Shown: positions 1 through 7,883, counted from the stretch's first letter. The stretch: 64,000 bases of DNA from BQWY01 sp046351095 (GCA_046351095.1 JAXLZC010000001.1:1612001-1676000); one strand, 5' to 3'. Notes: generated by a model not told the origin, from the sequence alone. Numbers and translations: made by a program.

Positions 1-2
1 CC

Positions 3-692
3 TCGACGCTGCGTGTCGACGTGCCCGAGGCCGCACCTATTGACGCGCGTCGCACGGAAACGACGACCCCGTCACAGACGCTGCCGAACGCGTCGACTCC
101 ACGCGCAGCACAAACGATCACCGATTCGCCGGAAGCGGATCCTGTCGGGATGGTCGATCCGCCGCTCGAAGCGATCGCGCTCGCCCCGGCGCAGATCAAA
201 GAGCAGGCACTGATGCCGGAAGGGCCGACCTCGCCGCCGCCGACCTACTGGCGCTCGGTAAAAACGAGAATTCTCCAGTCGATCCGTCCGCATCAAGCGG
301 CGCCCACGGATACGAATCCCTTGGCCGCGCCGACGGTGCACTTCCGATTGCTGGCGAACGGCACGATCCGCGATTTGCGCTTGGCGCCGACGTCTGGAGA
401 CGAGCAGGTCGATCAGGCGGTGTTGGGTGCCATCGCTGCGCGTGGGCCGTTTCCGCCTTTTCCACGAACCGTGACACGCCCGCACATGGATGTGCACATC
501 GCGCTGCCGCCGTTGATCGCCATGGCATCGACGACCGCGACGGACGCGGGATCCGCGCAGACTCCGGACAGCACCTCGGCAGCACCATCGACACCGGCAC
601 CAACACCGCCGCAATCCGCGTCGAGTACAACGCCGGCGTCACCATCCGCAGGCTCGAATCCCGCTCCTGCTCCACCAACTCCCACGCCGTAA
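3..692 (+). CDS. TonB/TolA-type C-terminal domain protein (5' end outside window)
   Basis: The reading frame is open to the window edge, so the gene starts upstream; a GTG at 21 is in frame but nothing supports it as the real start. The visible part is Pro/Ala-rich, then has a TonB/TolA-like C-terminal fold: YWRSVKTRILQSIRP, then VHFRLLANGTIRDLRL, SGDEQVDQAVLGAI and a PFPPFP end. This is the usual pattern of energy transducers that link the inner membrane to outer-membrane partners. An unusual low-complexity tail of about 60 residues, rich in Pro, Ser, Thr and Ala, follows the domain. The nearby pal gene on the other strand supports a Tol-Pal or TonB context, but the N-terminal membrane anchor cannot be seen. 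Confidence 0.7.
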   Translation, partial: STLRVDVPEAAPIDARRTETTTPSQTLPNASTPRAAQTITDSPEADPVGMVDPPLEAIALAPAQIKEQALMPEGPTSPPPTYWRSVKTRILQSIRPHQAAPTDTNPLAAPTVHFRLLANGTIRDLRLAPTSGDEQVDQAVLGAIAARGPFPPFPRTVTRPHMDVHIALPPLIAMASTTATDAGSAQTPDSTSAAPSTPAPTPPQSASSTTPASPSAGSNPAPAPPTPTP

Positions 693-783
693 GACGACCG
701 TCGTCCGCACGCAGACGCACGACGGACGGCCGCGCCCTTGCGCAGATCCAGCCGTCGCGACGCCTCACAGCATGTACAGGGAA

Positions 784-1005
784 TTAACGAGAGGGTCGGG
801 AGAAGAGCACACCCATCGCGGTGCCGAGCGTCAGCGCGGCCAGGGCAACCACGAACACTTCACGCGGCGACCAGGGCCGATCCGGGCCGGTGCGCCGTGC
901 GCCATGCATCGCAGGGCCGGGAAACGCTTCGCCGCCCAACCATTCGTCGGCGCCGTTGGACGATATCGGGTGCACGAATTCGGCGGTCTCAGGCATCTCG
1001 GTCAT
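784..1005 (-). CDS. Small single-pass membrane protein, unknown function
   Basis: This encodes 73 residues. The ATG has a strong ribosome binding site (GAGGAG, about 6 bases upstream). The N-terminal 45 residues are hydrophilic and Gly/Pro-containing; a single hydrophobic helix follows (EVFVVALAALTLGTAMGVLF), ending in a short basic tail (SRPSR). That arrangement fits a tail-anchored inner-membrane protein. I do not recognise the family. It faces the TonB-like gene convergently and lies downstream of another small minus-strand gene. Confidence 0.6.
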   Translation of the reverse strand: MTEMPETAEFVHPISSNGADEWLGGEAFPGPAMHGARRTGPDRPWSPREVFVVALAALTLGTAMGVLFSRPSR

Positions 1006-1166
1006 AGAAGCTCCTCAGGTTTCCTACGGAAGCAGACCGGACCAGACACAGGCTGCCTTGCGCACGACCGGCTCGCGATCGCGCGCACATCTCTCACCGA
1101 CCGCGACCGTCGCACCGCCGCGCAGTCGGACACGATCCGACGACACGCGCGCGCGAGACGGCGAGA

Positions 1167-1337
1167 CTACTCATCCTCATCCGCCTCTTCGATATCCTCG
1201 ATTCCTTCGAAGCTGATATCTCCCTCGGGCATCGCCGTCGCCGCCTTTTCGCACACCGACTCGATGAGTTCTTCGGCTTCCTCGGGCGAATCCGAGCTGA
1301 TCAAAAATTTCACAATCACGCCATATCGCTGAGTCAC
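1167..1337 (-). CDS. Small acidic hypothetical protein (56 aa)
   Basis: A short frame starts at GTG 1337 with a clean ribosome binding site (AAGGAG, 7 bases upstream). It encodes 56 residues beginning MTQRYGVIVKFLISSDSPEE. The C-terminal half is strongly acidic (FEGIEDIEEADEDE), and the middle has an amphipathic helix with one Cys (ELIESVCEKAATAMPEGD). It is preferred over a longer overlapping frame in the same place because that one is Arg-rich and has no ribosome binding site. The family is not recognised. The gene lies between pal and the small membrane protein at 784-1005, both on the same strand. Confidence 0.55.
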   Translation of the reverse strand: MTQRYGVIVKFLISSDSPEEAEELIESVCEKAATAMPEGDISFEGIEDIEEADEDE

Positions 1338-1588
1338 AATCTACTCCTTGGTGAAACGGCCGGACCGATTGCCGGCGAACGATTCTGCTCAGATACCATA
1401 CGAAGCCGACGCTTGTCATCAGGAAGCCGACAACGATGCAGATTCGTGCGAACGAAGCGCGCGCGACCGTCCCGACAGGTACGGGCGACGCAGCACCAGC
1501 CGCCGTAAGTGCGTACGCGCAACGGCGTCACCGACGACAGCACCCTCTAAGATGGAATGAGAAAAATGCTGCGGGGAAGGAAACTGCC

Positions 1589-1618
1589 GGGGCCGCCGCG
1601 CTTACGCGCGACAGCCCC
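1589..1618 (-). terminator. Hairpin downstream of pal
   Basis: GGGGC (1589-1593) pairs with GCCCC (1614-1618), and GCGC (1598-1601) with GCGC (1606-1609), around a four-base loop. It sits about 12 bases after the pal stop codon. No clear U-run follows, so this is only a probable terminator. Confidence 0.4.
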
Positions 1619-1629
1619 GTAACCGAAGA

Positions 1630-2388
1630 CTATTCGCTGAGGAGGAAGTGGCCGCGACGATTCTGCTTGTAGCATGCTTCGTCGTGCTCTTCGCAGAACG
1701 GACGGTTCTTCCCGAATGAAATCGTGCTGACCTGCTGTGCTTTCACACCGAGGTCGACCAAGTAGCGCTTCACGGACTTGGCGCGCTTGTCGCCGAGCAC
1801 CAGGTTGTAGTCCTGCGTGCCGCGCTCGTCGCAATGTCCGGAGATCTTCAATTCGGCCTTCGGGTGCGCCTTGATCCACTCCGCGTTCAACGACAACTCA
1901 TCGCGCGTGTCGCCGTTGATCGAGTGCTGATCGTAGCCGAAGAACGCATCCTTGAAGCCTGCGGCAATCGCCGCCTCTTCCTGACGGCGCAATTCCGCCA
2001 TCAATGTATCGCCGGCGTCGCCGCCCAACATCCGCGAGTAGCGCGGCTCTTCGGTCAAGCGCTCTTCGCGCGCCGTCTGTCCCGGCGCCAGCCGCTCGAA
2101 GCCGCTCAGCCCGCGACTCTCGCTCGAGGTTCCGCCTTGCGCCATCGACAAATTCGGCACGCCGTTCTCCGAACCGGCCGCATAGTTGCCGTCGCGCGAG
2201 CCGCCCACCGACACATCGCCGGCGCTGCTGCCGTCGCCATACCCTTGCCCGTACACAGACGACTGGCCGCTCCCACCGGGCACGCTGCTGTCGCCACTGG
2301 ACGCTACCTGTTTATTGGCCGAGCAGGCCGGCAACGCGAGGACCGCCGCTACCGTCATCACCCACCACGCAGATCGACGCTGTCTCAT
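1630..2388 (-). CDS. pal: Peptidoglycan-associated lipoprotein Pal
   Basis: This encodes 252 residues. The start at 2388 is chosen because AAGGAG lies 6 bases upstream; a longer frame is possible but has no such site. The N-terminus is a lipoprotein signal with lipobox LPAC, so the mature protein is anchored by its Cys in the outer membrane. A Ser/Gly-rich linker of about 110 residues follows, then an OmpA-type peptidoglycan-binding domain (FFGYDQHSINGDTRDEL, ISGHCDERGTQDYNL, GDKRAKSVKRYLV, ISFGKNRP). The NxxLGxxRA-type region of Pal appears here as NLVLGDKRAKS. Pal ties the outer membrane to peptidoglycan as part of Tol-Pal. The linker is longer than in E. coli Pal. Confidence 0.93.
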   Translation of the reverse strand: MRQRRSAWWVMTVAAVLALPACSANKQVASSGDSSVPGGSGQSSVYGQGYGDGSSAGDVSVGGSRDGNYAAGSENGVPNLSMAQGGTSSESRGLSGFERLAPGQTAREERLTEEPRYSRMLGGDAGDTLMAELRRQEEAAIAAGFKDAFFGYDQHSINGDTRDELSLNAEWIKAHPKAELKISGHCDERGTQDYNLVLGDKRAKSVKRYLVDLGVKAQQVSTISFGKNRPFCEEHDEACYKQNRRGHFLLSE

Positions 2389-2891
2389 AACAACTCCTTG
2401 GTAAGGCAGAGATTGAGGCACCTGTTGCCTACGTATCCCTATCGGTCGGAGTCGTTGAGACCTAAAGCCGAATGAGCGTGTAACAACGGAGAACGAGACC
2501 GTCCGGCAGGCATCTCGGACTGGAACTAAGCCTGCATAGCCGGATCGGCGAACCGGCGGGCAGCAGGGGCGAGAGCGAGCGGAGTGGGCTTGGGGCTGTG
2601 GGTTTTCAAGGGGTTAGCAGGAGTCGGTGGGCGCAGAGCCTGGGCCGACCAGGCGCACCGGTGGAAAAGTCTGAACAGCAGGGGCACCGAATTGTGTCCA
2701 GCCTCCACCGGGCTTTGCGGGAAACGCGGCTTCACTGGCGAATCCACCTCGCTCCGCTATACTCACCCATGACGTCGCTCAGGGGGTCGCGCAGCTCGGA
2801 ATGATCCGCAGCACGCGTCCCGGGTGTCTCGTCATCACCGCAGTGCGCTGAATGGTTCCGCGCACGCATCGCCGAAAGGGAGGATAGGGTC
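2389..2891. other. 503-base stretch without a supported gene
   Basis: This lies upstream of both pal (minus) and the small plus-strand gene at 2892. Open frames here are short, Pro/Arg-rich and lack ribosome binding sites. A TATACT at 2758-2763 could be a -10 element for the 2892 gene, but no good -35 sits at the right distance. No RNA gene was recognised. Confidence 0.5.
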
Positions 2892-3092
2892 ATGTTTGCA
2901 CCGTCGAATTTTATCGAAGTGATGCAGAGTCTGATGTCCGTGACGATCATCGTGGGCATCTCGGCTGGAATGAGTGTCTTGATCTCGCAGGTGCTCGTGC
3001 GCTCGCTGCGCGATGAGCCGACTGCGCCGGTCTTGGCATTCCCGACGGCCATGCACCACGACGCCCCCGCCCGCCTGAAGAAAGCCGCGTAA
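2892..3092 (+). CDS. Small membrane protein, unknown function
   Basis: This encodes 66 residues. The ATG at 2892 has a GGGAGGA ribosome binding site about 8 bases upstream. One hydrophobic segment spans roughly residues 13-34 (SLMSVTIIVGISAGMSVLIS), followed by a basic/polar C-terminal tail (RSLRDEP, then ARLKKAA). It is probably an inner-membrane protein with a cytoplasmic tail. The family is not recognised, and the neighbouring genes are on the other strand. Confidence 0.55.
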   Translation: MFAPSNFIEVMQSLMSVTIIVGISAGMSVLISQVLVRSLRDEPTAPVLAFPTAMHHDAPARLKKAA

Positions 3093-3302
3093 ACCGCCGA
3101 CCGCCGCACTCTCCATCAGCCCAGGTCTACACCAGCGTCCCTGTTCGACCTGATCGTGCTCCACCCTCTCGCCACCTCCCAGTCGGGCGAGCGGGGGAGC
3201 GAAGGCCACGCGTGCATCCGGCGCGCGACAGATCGCTGTGCCCGCGAGCGGCCACCTCGCGGGCTGACGCACCGGCTTGCCAGCCTGACCGGCGGCGCGG
3301 CC

Positions 3303-4703
3303 CTACCAGGCCTGCGCCTGCATCCAGAGCGGACTCGACGGCCGCAACGTAAACAACGGATGCGGAATCACCGTTTGTCCGGGCACGAGCCGGAGCAGGC
3401 CGCGCTGCAGGATCGTCGCGACGATCAACGGCCCTTCCAATTGCGCGAGCCCTTCCCCGGCGCAGTGACGCGCGCCGCCACCGAATGGGAAATACGTATA
3501 GGCGTGCCGCGCCGCTTCCGTGCCGTCCGTCCATCGTTCCGGCACACAGCGCTCCGGCTGCGGGAACCACCGTGGATCGCGATGCGTCAGATATGGACTC
3601 AACCGCACATCGGAGCCTGCGGGTAACCGTGTACCGCTGGGGAGTTGGTCCTCGTCCCGCACGCGACGGCCATGCATCATCCACGCAGGCGGATAGAGCC
3701 GCAGCACTTCCTGCCAGACCATACGCGTGTACGACAAAGCGGGAAGATCGGCGAGGGTCAGCGGCCGCTCAGGAGCGACACGCACAACCTCCTCGCGCAT
3801 CCGCGTCGCGATGTCGGGATGGTCGTTCAACACAAGCCACATCCATTCCAACGCATTCGCTGTCGTCTCATGCCCAGCCAATAATAACGTCATCAACTCG
3901 TCGCGCAGCGCCTGGCGATCGAGCGCGACACCCTGCTCATCTCGCGCCGCGACCAACGCCGCCGCCACCGACGGTCCACCATGTGCAGTGCCCTCCGCCG
4001 CCACACAACGATCGAGTCCGTCCAAACACAGCGCATTGAGCTCGCGCATCGCGCGCGCAAACGCACGGTTGGCCGTGGTCGGCACCCACAGCGGCATCAC
4101 CTGCGCGAGCAACGAGCGATATTGAGACGACACTTTTTCCTGCGCCGCCGTCATCGCCGCATAGGCCGCGGCACCGCGCGCGCCGAGTGCTTCGCCGAAC
4201 AACACTTGCCAAATGATCGTCAGCGCCAACTCCATCATGGCGCGTGCGAGATCGATACGCGGCGCGCCACACCAACGCCCCATCGCCTCAGTCGTCGCCG
4301 CGACCACCAACTCCGCAAACCGCTGGTGATGCGTTGGCCCCAGCGTCGGCAGCACGATACGGCGCCGCTGCCGATGCAACGCGCCCTCCACATGGAGCAA
4401 GCCCTGCCCGAACAACGCTGTCTCAGCCGACGGCACCTCGCGTTTGGGGTAATTCGCTTGGTTCGTCAGCAAGACATGGCGGACATCCGCTGGATGAAAC
4501 ACGAGGTAGCTGCCGGCATCGCGACGTCCGGTCAGCCAATCGCCGAGACGCCCGTACGGCAAATACACCAAGTCGCCATACGCAAGACAGGATTCGAGAA
4601 ATCGCAGCGGGTCGACCTTGAAGGCTGGGAAGAAGCCACGCCACGGGTCCGAGGGTGGACGTGGAACGGCGGCCGAAGAGGCGGTACCATGAGAAGGAGA
4701 CAT
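3303..4703 (-). CDS. Cytochrome P450
   Basis: This encodes 466 residues, normal for a bacterial P450. All diagnostic motifs are present: the I-helix oxygen-activation motif AGHETTA at residues 276-282, the K-helix ExxR in WQEVLRLYPPAWM, and the heme loop FPFGGGARHCAGEG with Cys414 as axial ligand. It is a heme monooxygenase needing an external electron donor; no redox partner gene is adjacent. The start at 4703 (MSPSHGT) is chosen because the longer frame would overlap the divergent gene at 4790 and adds only an Arg-rich stretch. No transmembrane segment is seen at the N-terminus, so it is probably soluble. The substrate cannot be told from the sequence. Confidence 0.93.
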   Translation of the reverse strand: MSPSHGTASSAAVPRPPSDPWRGFFPAFKVDPLRFLESCLAYGDLVYLPYGRLGDWLTGRRDAGSYLVFHPADVRHVLLTNQANYPKREVPSAETALFGQGLLHVEGALHRQRRRIVLPTLGPTHHQRFAELVVAATTEAMGRWCGAPRIDLARAMMELALTIIWQVLFGEALGARGAAAYAAMTAAQEKVSSQYRSLLAQVMPLWVPTTANRAFARAMRELNALCLDGLDRCVAAEGTAHGGPSVAAALVAARDEQGVALDRQALRDELMTLLLAGHETTANALEWMWLVLNDHPDIATRMREEVVRVAPERPLTLADLPALSYTRMVWQEVLRLYPPAWMMHGRRVRDEDQLPSGTRLPAGSDVRLSPYLTHRDPRWFPQPERCVPERWTDGTEAARHAYTYFPFGGGARHCAGEGLAQLEGPLIVATILQRGLLRLVPGQTVIPHPLFTLRPSSPLWMQAQAW

Positions 4704-4789
4704 ACGCGTGTTATTCCTGAGACAGCGTCTTCGTACTGTGACGTAAGGTCGCGCTTGCAGTCCTGCGCGGAAAGGAGTATGCCCCAGAC

Positions 4790-6004
4790 ATGCGCCGACG
4801 TACAGCGATGACGGTCGCAGCCCTCGTGACGTTCTGCGCGAGCTTTGCGCTCGGTGCGGTGACATCTGTGACGGCATCGGCCGGCGACGATATTGCAACC
4901 GGCAGCGTCGCGCTCGTTCCCGCGGGGAAAACCGTCGATCGCGATTATTTTGCGGCGGCAGAGCGAGTGGAAATTGCGGGGACGATCAACGGCGACGCCC
5001 ACATCGTCGCGCGACAAGTGATCGTCTCGGGCACAATCAATGGTGACCTGCTTGCAGCCGGCGCGGAAGTCGACCTGGGCGGCGCCATCGCGCACAACGT
5101 TCGTGTGTTTGCCGGGCGGCTGCATGTCACCGGCGATATCGGACGCAACCTGACCGCAACCGCCGCGACACTCGATATCGATCCGCAGGCGCGTATCGCC
5201 GGTGCACTGGTTGCGGGTGGCGCCTCCGTCCATGTTGCAGGACCGATCGCCAAGAATGTATCCGTGGCCGGACGTGACGTCACACTCGCCGGACCGGTCG
5301 GCGGCGCCGTCAACGCCGCCTCGCGCCATCTCACACTCGACGCACCGGCGCAGATTGCCGGGAACCTCAGCTACCTCGGCGGGCCGCCACCGACCATCCA
5401 TCCGCAGGCCAAAGTCGGCGGCGCCGTCAGCGAACGACGCTTCACGACGCTACAACTCCCCTGGTCGGATCGCTTCGAAGATATGTTCCCGTGGATCGCG
5501 TGGGGTCTGCTGGCGATCAGCGCCCTCTCCACACTCCTGGCTGGTGTGGGAATTCTCGCGCTGTTTCCGCAGGCGTTGGAGCGTAGTCGGATGGAGTTGG
5601 CAGCGAGTCCGGCGGCTGCTGCGGGAATCGGATTTCTCGCCTGCCTCGCCGCCCCGTGGGTGCTGCTGTTTCTCCTCGCGACCTTGATCGGCATTCCGCT
5701 CGCGCTGGTCCTCGGCGCGCTGATGCTCGTGCTCGGCTACTTAGGCCGCATCGTCGCCATGGTGTGGGTCGGCCGACTCATCCTCAAAGCAGACGAATCC
5801 GCACCCCGCCCCTACGCCGCCTTACTGGTCGGCTTGCTCCTGTACTACGTATTGCGAGCGATGCCGTACGTAGGCGGCCTCGTGGCCGTCGCCGCAACAC
5901 TGCTCGGCCTCGGCGCCGTCCTCCGCGCCGCACTCCGCCGCTCTACCGATTCCTCGATGCCGTCGTCTCCACCATCCTCGCGCCTCATGGCGCAGGAATT
6001 CTGA
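4790..6004 (+). CDS. Bactofilin-like repeat / membrane protein
   Basis: This encodes 404 residues. A signal peptide or membrane helix at residues 5-30 is followed by about 180 residues of short beta-strand repeats (GTINGDAHIVARQVIVSGTI, GDLLAAGAEVDLGGAI, DIGRNLTATAATLDI). These resemble the right-handed beta-solenoid of bactofilin/polymer-forming cytoskeletal proteins. The C-terminal half has four to five hydrophobic helices from about residue 230. A periplasmic solenoid on a polytopic membrane domain is inferred; the cytoplasmic bactofilins themselves lack such helices. AAAGGAG lies about 12 bases before the ATG. It is divergent from the P450, with 86 bases between the starts. The exact role is unknown. 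Confidence 0.7.
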   Translation: MRRRTAMTVAALVTFCASFALGAVTSVTASAGDDIATGSVALVPAGKTVDRDYFAAAERVEIAGTINGDAHIVARQVIVSGTINGDLLAAGAEVDLGGAIAHNVRVFAGRLHVTGDIGRNLTATAATLDIDPQARIAGALVAGGASVHVAGPIAKNVSVAGRDVTLAGPVGGAVNAASRHLTLDAPAQIAGNLSYLGGPPPTIHPQAKVGGAVSERRFTTLQLPWSDRFEDMFPWIAWGLLAISALSTLLAGVGILALFPQALERSRMELAASPAAAAGIGFLACLAAPWVLLFLLATLIGIPLALVLGALMLVLGYLGRIVAMVWVGRLILKADESAPRPYAALLVGLLLYYVLRAMPYVGGLVAVAATLLGLGAVLRAALRRSTDSSMPSSPPSSRLMAQEF

Positions 6005-6095
6005 TACCGCAGCCTTCCAACTGCCTCACGTAAGCAGACTCCTGCCAAGGCGTGGATCGGACTCCTTAATGAGAACGCCTAGAAGACCTCCTCTC

Positions 6096-6345
6096 AAAAT
6101 AGGGCCAGGTCTTGTCATCGCACACCCTGCGCCCTTCTTGCTCCTCCGCCGCTTGAACTGGACGACTGAGGGTTGTCGAGTGCACGCTGAGATGCGTGGC
6201 TATCTCAGCCAATCGACAGGCACACGCACAAGAGGTCGCGCGAATGAGCTGCACGAAGGACGGTGTGGCTGAAAGAAGGCGCACTGTGGACCATGGCAAG
6301 GACTCTAGCGAGTCGCATATCGCATTGCAGGACCTGACCCGCTAT
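6096..6345 (-). mobile_element. Decayed REP-associated tyrosine transposase (RAYT/Y1) remnant
   Basis: The minus-strand translation of about 6110-6230 keeps a C-terminal helix-turn-helix typical of RAYT/IS200-like transposases (RLAEIATHLSVHSTTLSR). The rest of the protein, including the catalytic HUH region, is absent. The remnant is bracketed by inverted copies of a motif often found beside such genes: AAAATAGGGCCAGGTCTTG at 6097-6115, and GCAGGACCTGACCCGCTAT at 6327-6345. A third, direct-orientation copy lies near 7315. Identification is by family resemblance from memory, so moderate. Confidence 0.45.
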
Positions 6346-6424
6346 AGGAATTTGGTGCGTATTATGCTGGTCAGTATACTCATGAGTTGGGCATCTTGCG
6401 AAGCATCGACGTGGAAGGTCACGA

Positions 6425-7207
6425 ATGGAACTTGTCTTCATTGATGGGAACCTGGACCCGTTCCTTTCCCCTCGCATTCAACGTGAACGAGCCATCCGCG
6501 CTCAGCACTCCGAGGGCGTCATCCTTCAGGCTCACGATGCAGTGTATTCGCCTGCCAAGCAGGCCCTCAGGCCGGTTAACGATGCAATAGAAGCAGCTCT
6601 GAGGGAAGAGCTGGAGGAAGAGCTGGAGGAAGCACCGGGGGTTGATCCAAATGCTTTTCCGAGGGCCCAACAACGCAGATCAATCGCCACGCTTCGTAGT
6701 TTATTGGATGAAGGCGCCAAAGAGCGAACCCTCCAAGACGCGTTGATCTCCAGTGGCTTACTTGCGGCCACCTGCAAGGTTGTCCAAGAAGTCGCTATGC
6801 AAGCAACCGAGGACCACCGCGGAATGCGGATGGACCTTGTGCTAGCGCCAGCGCATGAGAGCCCAACACAGGTTATCGAATTGAAGCGTGGTTCGCATCT
6901 CCTCCTTGCTAGGCGCGGAACGCCGACCAAAAGGCTGTCAAGACAACTCACCAAGGCTATTAAGCAATTGCACGGCTACGGGCACCGTCTTGAATCCGAC
7001 ACGGCGGTTGTCGCAAACCTTGAAGAAAAGCACGGAATTCAAGTTCAGAAGCCAGAACTCCGCCTCATTGCTGGGCGCAGACTTTCCGATGAAAACGAAT
7101 ACCTCTTGCTGAGTGCTGCCGAAACTGAGAAATCTGCGTCTGGCCTGCAGTTGCAGATCTACACATGGGATGGCTTCATGGCTGAACTGGAGCGCATCGT
7201 TGATTGA
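6425..7207 (+). CDS. Shedu-like (DUF4263-type) PD-(D/E)XK nuclease candidate
   Basis: This encodes 260 residues starting at the ATG at 6425. The N-terminal half is helical with a highly acidic patch at about residues 58-70 (REELEEELEEAPG). The C-terminal half shows a nuclease-like core: GMRMDLVLAP (acidic residue), about 10 residues later VIELKRG (the E-x-K part), then RQLTKAIKQLHGYG and PELRLIAGR. This order matches the DUF4263 domain of Shedu (SduA) anti-phage proteins. Base composition is visibly less GC-rich than in flanking genes, which suggests transfer. There is no convincing ribosome binding site. It sits inside a cassette-like unit next to a broken toxin-antitoxin pair. A role in phage defence is inferred; another nuclease of the PD-(D/E)XK superfamily is the alternative. 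Confidence 0.6.
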   Translation: MELVFIDGNLDPFLSPRIQRERAIRAQHSEGVILQAHDAVYSPAKQALRPVNDAIEAALREELEEELEEAPGVDPNAFPRAQQRRSIATLRSLLDEGAKERTLQDALISSGLLAATCKVVQEVAMQATEDHRGMRMDLVLAPAHESPTQVIELKRGSHLLLARRGTPTKRLSRQLTKAIKQLHGYGHRLESDTAVVANLEEKHGIQVQKPELRLIAGRRLSDENEYLLLSAAETEKSASGLQLQIYTWDGFMAELERIVD

Positions 7208-7246
7208 AAATGCATACGGATGTCCGGTTAGTTCTTTCCACCAGCT

Positions 7247-7304
7247 GCCCAACCCTTCCATCAAGCGGACCGCCTTTGGCGGCCGCTCATGTCAAACGTT
7301 AGAC
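7247..7304 (+). repeat. attC-like recombination site
   Basis: This is a 58-base imperfect palindrome. The left end GCCCAAC fits RYYYAAC (7247-7253) and the right end GTTAGAC fits GTTRRRY (7298-7304). The centre folds as GCGG-A-CCGCC / GGCGG-CCGC (7265-7286) around a TTT loop, with one bulged A at 7269. Extrahelical bases of that kind are a hallmark of attC sites, which integron integrases read as folded single strands. Confidence 0.65.
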
Positions 7305-7325
7305 AGACCCGGGCAAAAAATAGGG

Positions 7326-7466
7326 TCAGGTAACGGCATAGTTCCAGATCGCCTGATCTGTTCCGGAGAGTACTCCGATTTCATCCACGTGAATGGCATG
7401 ATGACCGAGCGAGATGAGAAGGCGAGCGAAGGTCGGAGGGAGTTATCCGTCGATCAGGAAATTCAT
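7326..7466 (-). pseudogene. Broken DUF5615-type PIN-like toxin
   Basis: The start ATG (7464-7466) overlaps the stop of the DUF433 antitoxin as ATGA, the normal arrangement for DUF433-DUF5615 operons. The frame reads MNFLIDG, then a TAA stop at codon 8 (7443-7445), then LPPTFARLLISLGHHAIHV and a conserved-looking DQAIWNYAV before a second stop at codon 47. A typical toxin of this family is about 110-120 residues. Its distal part has been replaced by a sequence reading ACCTGACCCTATTTTTT, the REP-like motif also seen at 6097-6115. Premature stop plus 3' loss makes it non-functional. Confidence 0.7.
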
Positions 7467-7687
7467 CCGGCACGAAGCATGACGTGGTCGGACTGAGCCG
7501 CGGCAAACTCTAGCACAGCCTGAATATCTTCTTTTTCAAGGGAAGGATAGTCCTGCAGGATAGTGTCGACGGATACACCGGCAGCCAGAAGGTCGAGAAC
7601 ATCTTTCACACGGATCCGCATCCCGCGAATACAGGGTCGCCCGCCACACTTTTCAGGATTGACGGTGATACGCGACAATCCGTGCAT
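7463..7687 (-). CDS. DUF433 family antitoxin
   Basis: This encodes 74 residues, the usual DUF433 size, with the typical pattern LSRITVNPEKCGGRPCIRGM, then VLDLLAAGVSVDTILQDYP and LEFAAAQSDHVMLR. DUF433 proteins carry a winged-helix-like domain and are antitoxins for DUF5615 PIN-like nucleases encoded just downstream. Here the downstream toxin is broken, so this is an orphan antitoxin. The ATG at 7687 is chosen over a TTG at 7723 because it gives the family's usual N-terminus; neither has a clear ribosome binding site. It could still neutralise related toxins encoded elsewhere. Confidence 0.75.
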   Translation of the reverse strand: MHGLSRITVNPEKCGGRPCIRGMRIRVKDVLDLLAAGVSVDTILQDYPSLEKEDIQAVLEFAAAQSDHVMLRAG

Positions 7688-7883
7688 AGGATTATGGTAC
7701 TGTTGCCGCTTGACGAAGCGCAACGATATTTAGGGGAATCGTCCTACTGTCGCCAAGCTGAAGGCAGCCAGGATCTCGGTCCTCATCCTATGAATCCAGT
7801 CATTTCAAATTGAAAATCACACATGGGGCCAAGGCCTCAACCCGCACGTGCGATGTGTATGGGAGTGGATTGCGGACACGAAG

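Larger units (their letters stand above)
6386..7304 (+). mobile_element. Putative solo integron gene cassette
   Basis: A GTTGGGC (6386-6392), which fits the GTTRRRY core-site consensus, lies 39 bases before the gene at 6425. An attC-like site ending in GTTAGAC (7298-7304) lies 40 bases after the gene. One gene, a short leader, no internal promoter and a 3' attC is the classic cassette layout. No integron integrase is present in the window. The left side lacks a recognisable attC or attI, so insertion at a secondary site is the simplest reading. Confidence 0.5.

Noticed and set aside
72..614. Long minus-strand frame opposite the TonB-like gene
   Set aside because: Very Arg-rich with no ribosome binding site or motif; a mirror of a GC-rich gene.
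1177..1419. 80-residue minus-strand frame overlapping the 56-residue gene
   Set aside because: Arg/Gly-rich and without a ribosome binding site; the GTG frame at 1337 is better supported.
2526..2747. Minus-strand frame in the gap before pal
   Set aside because: Pro/Ala low-complexity protein, no ribosome binding site, no family similarity.
3241..3263. Hairpin CCCGCGAG/CTCGCGGG after the P450 gene
   Set aside because: Possible terminator but without any T-run; not listed as a feature.
3127..3684. 185-residue minus-strand frame overlapping the P450 3' end
   Set aside because: It is out of frame with the P450, which carries clear motifs; composition is Arg/Ala-rich.
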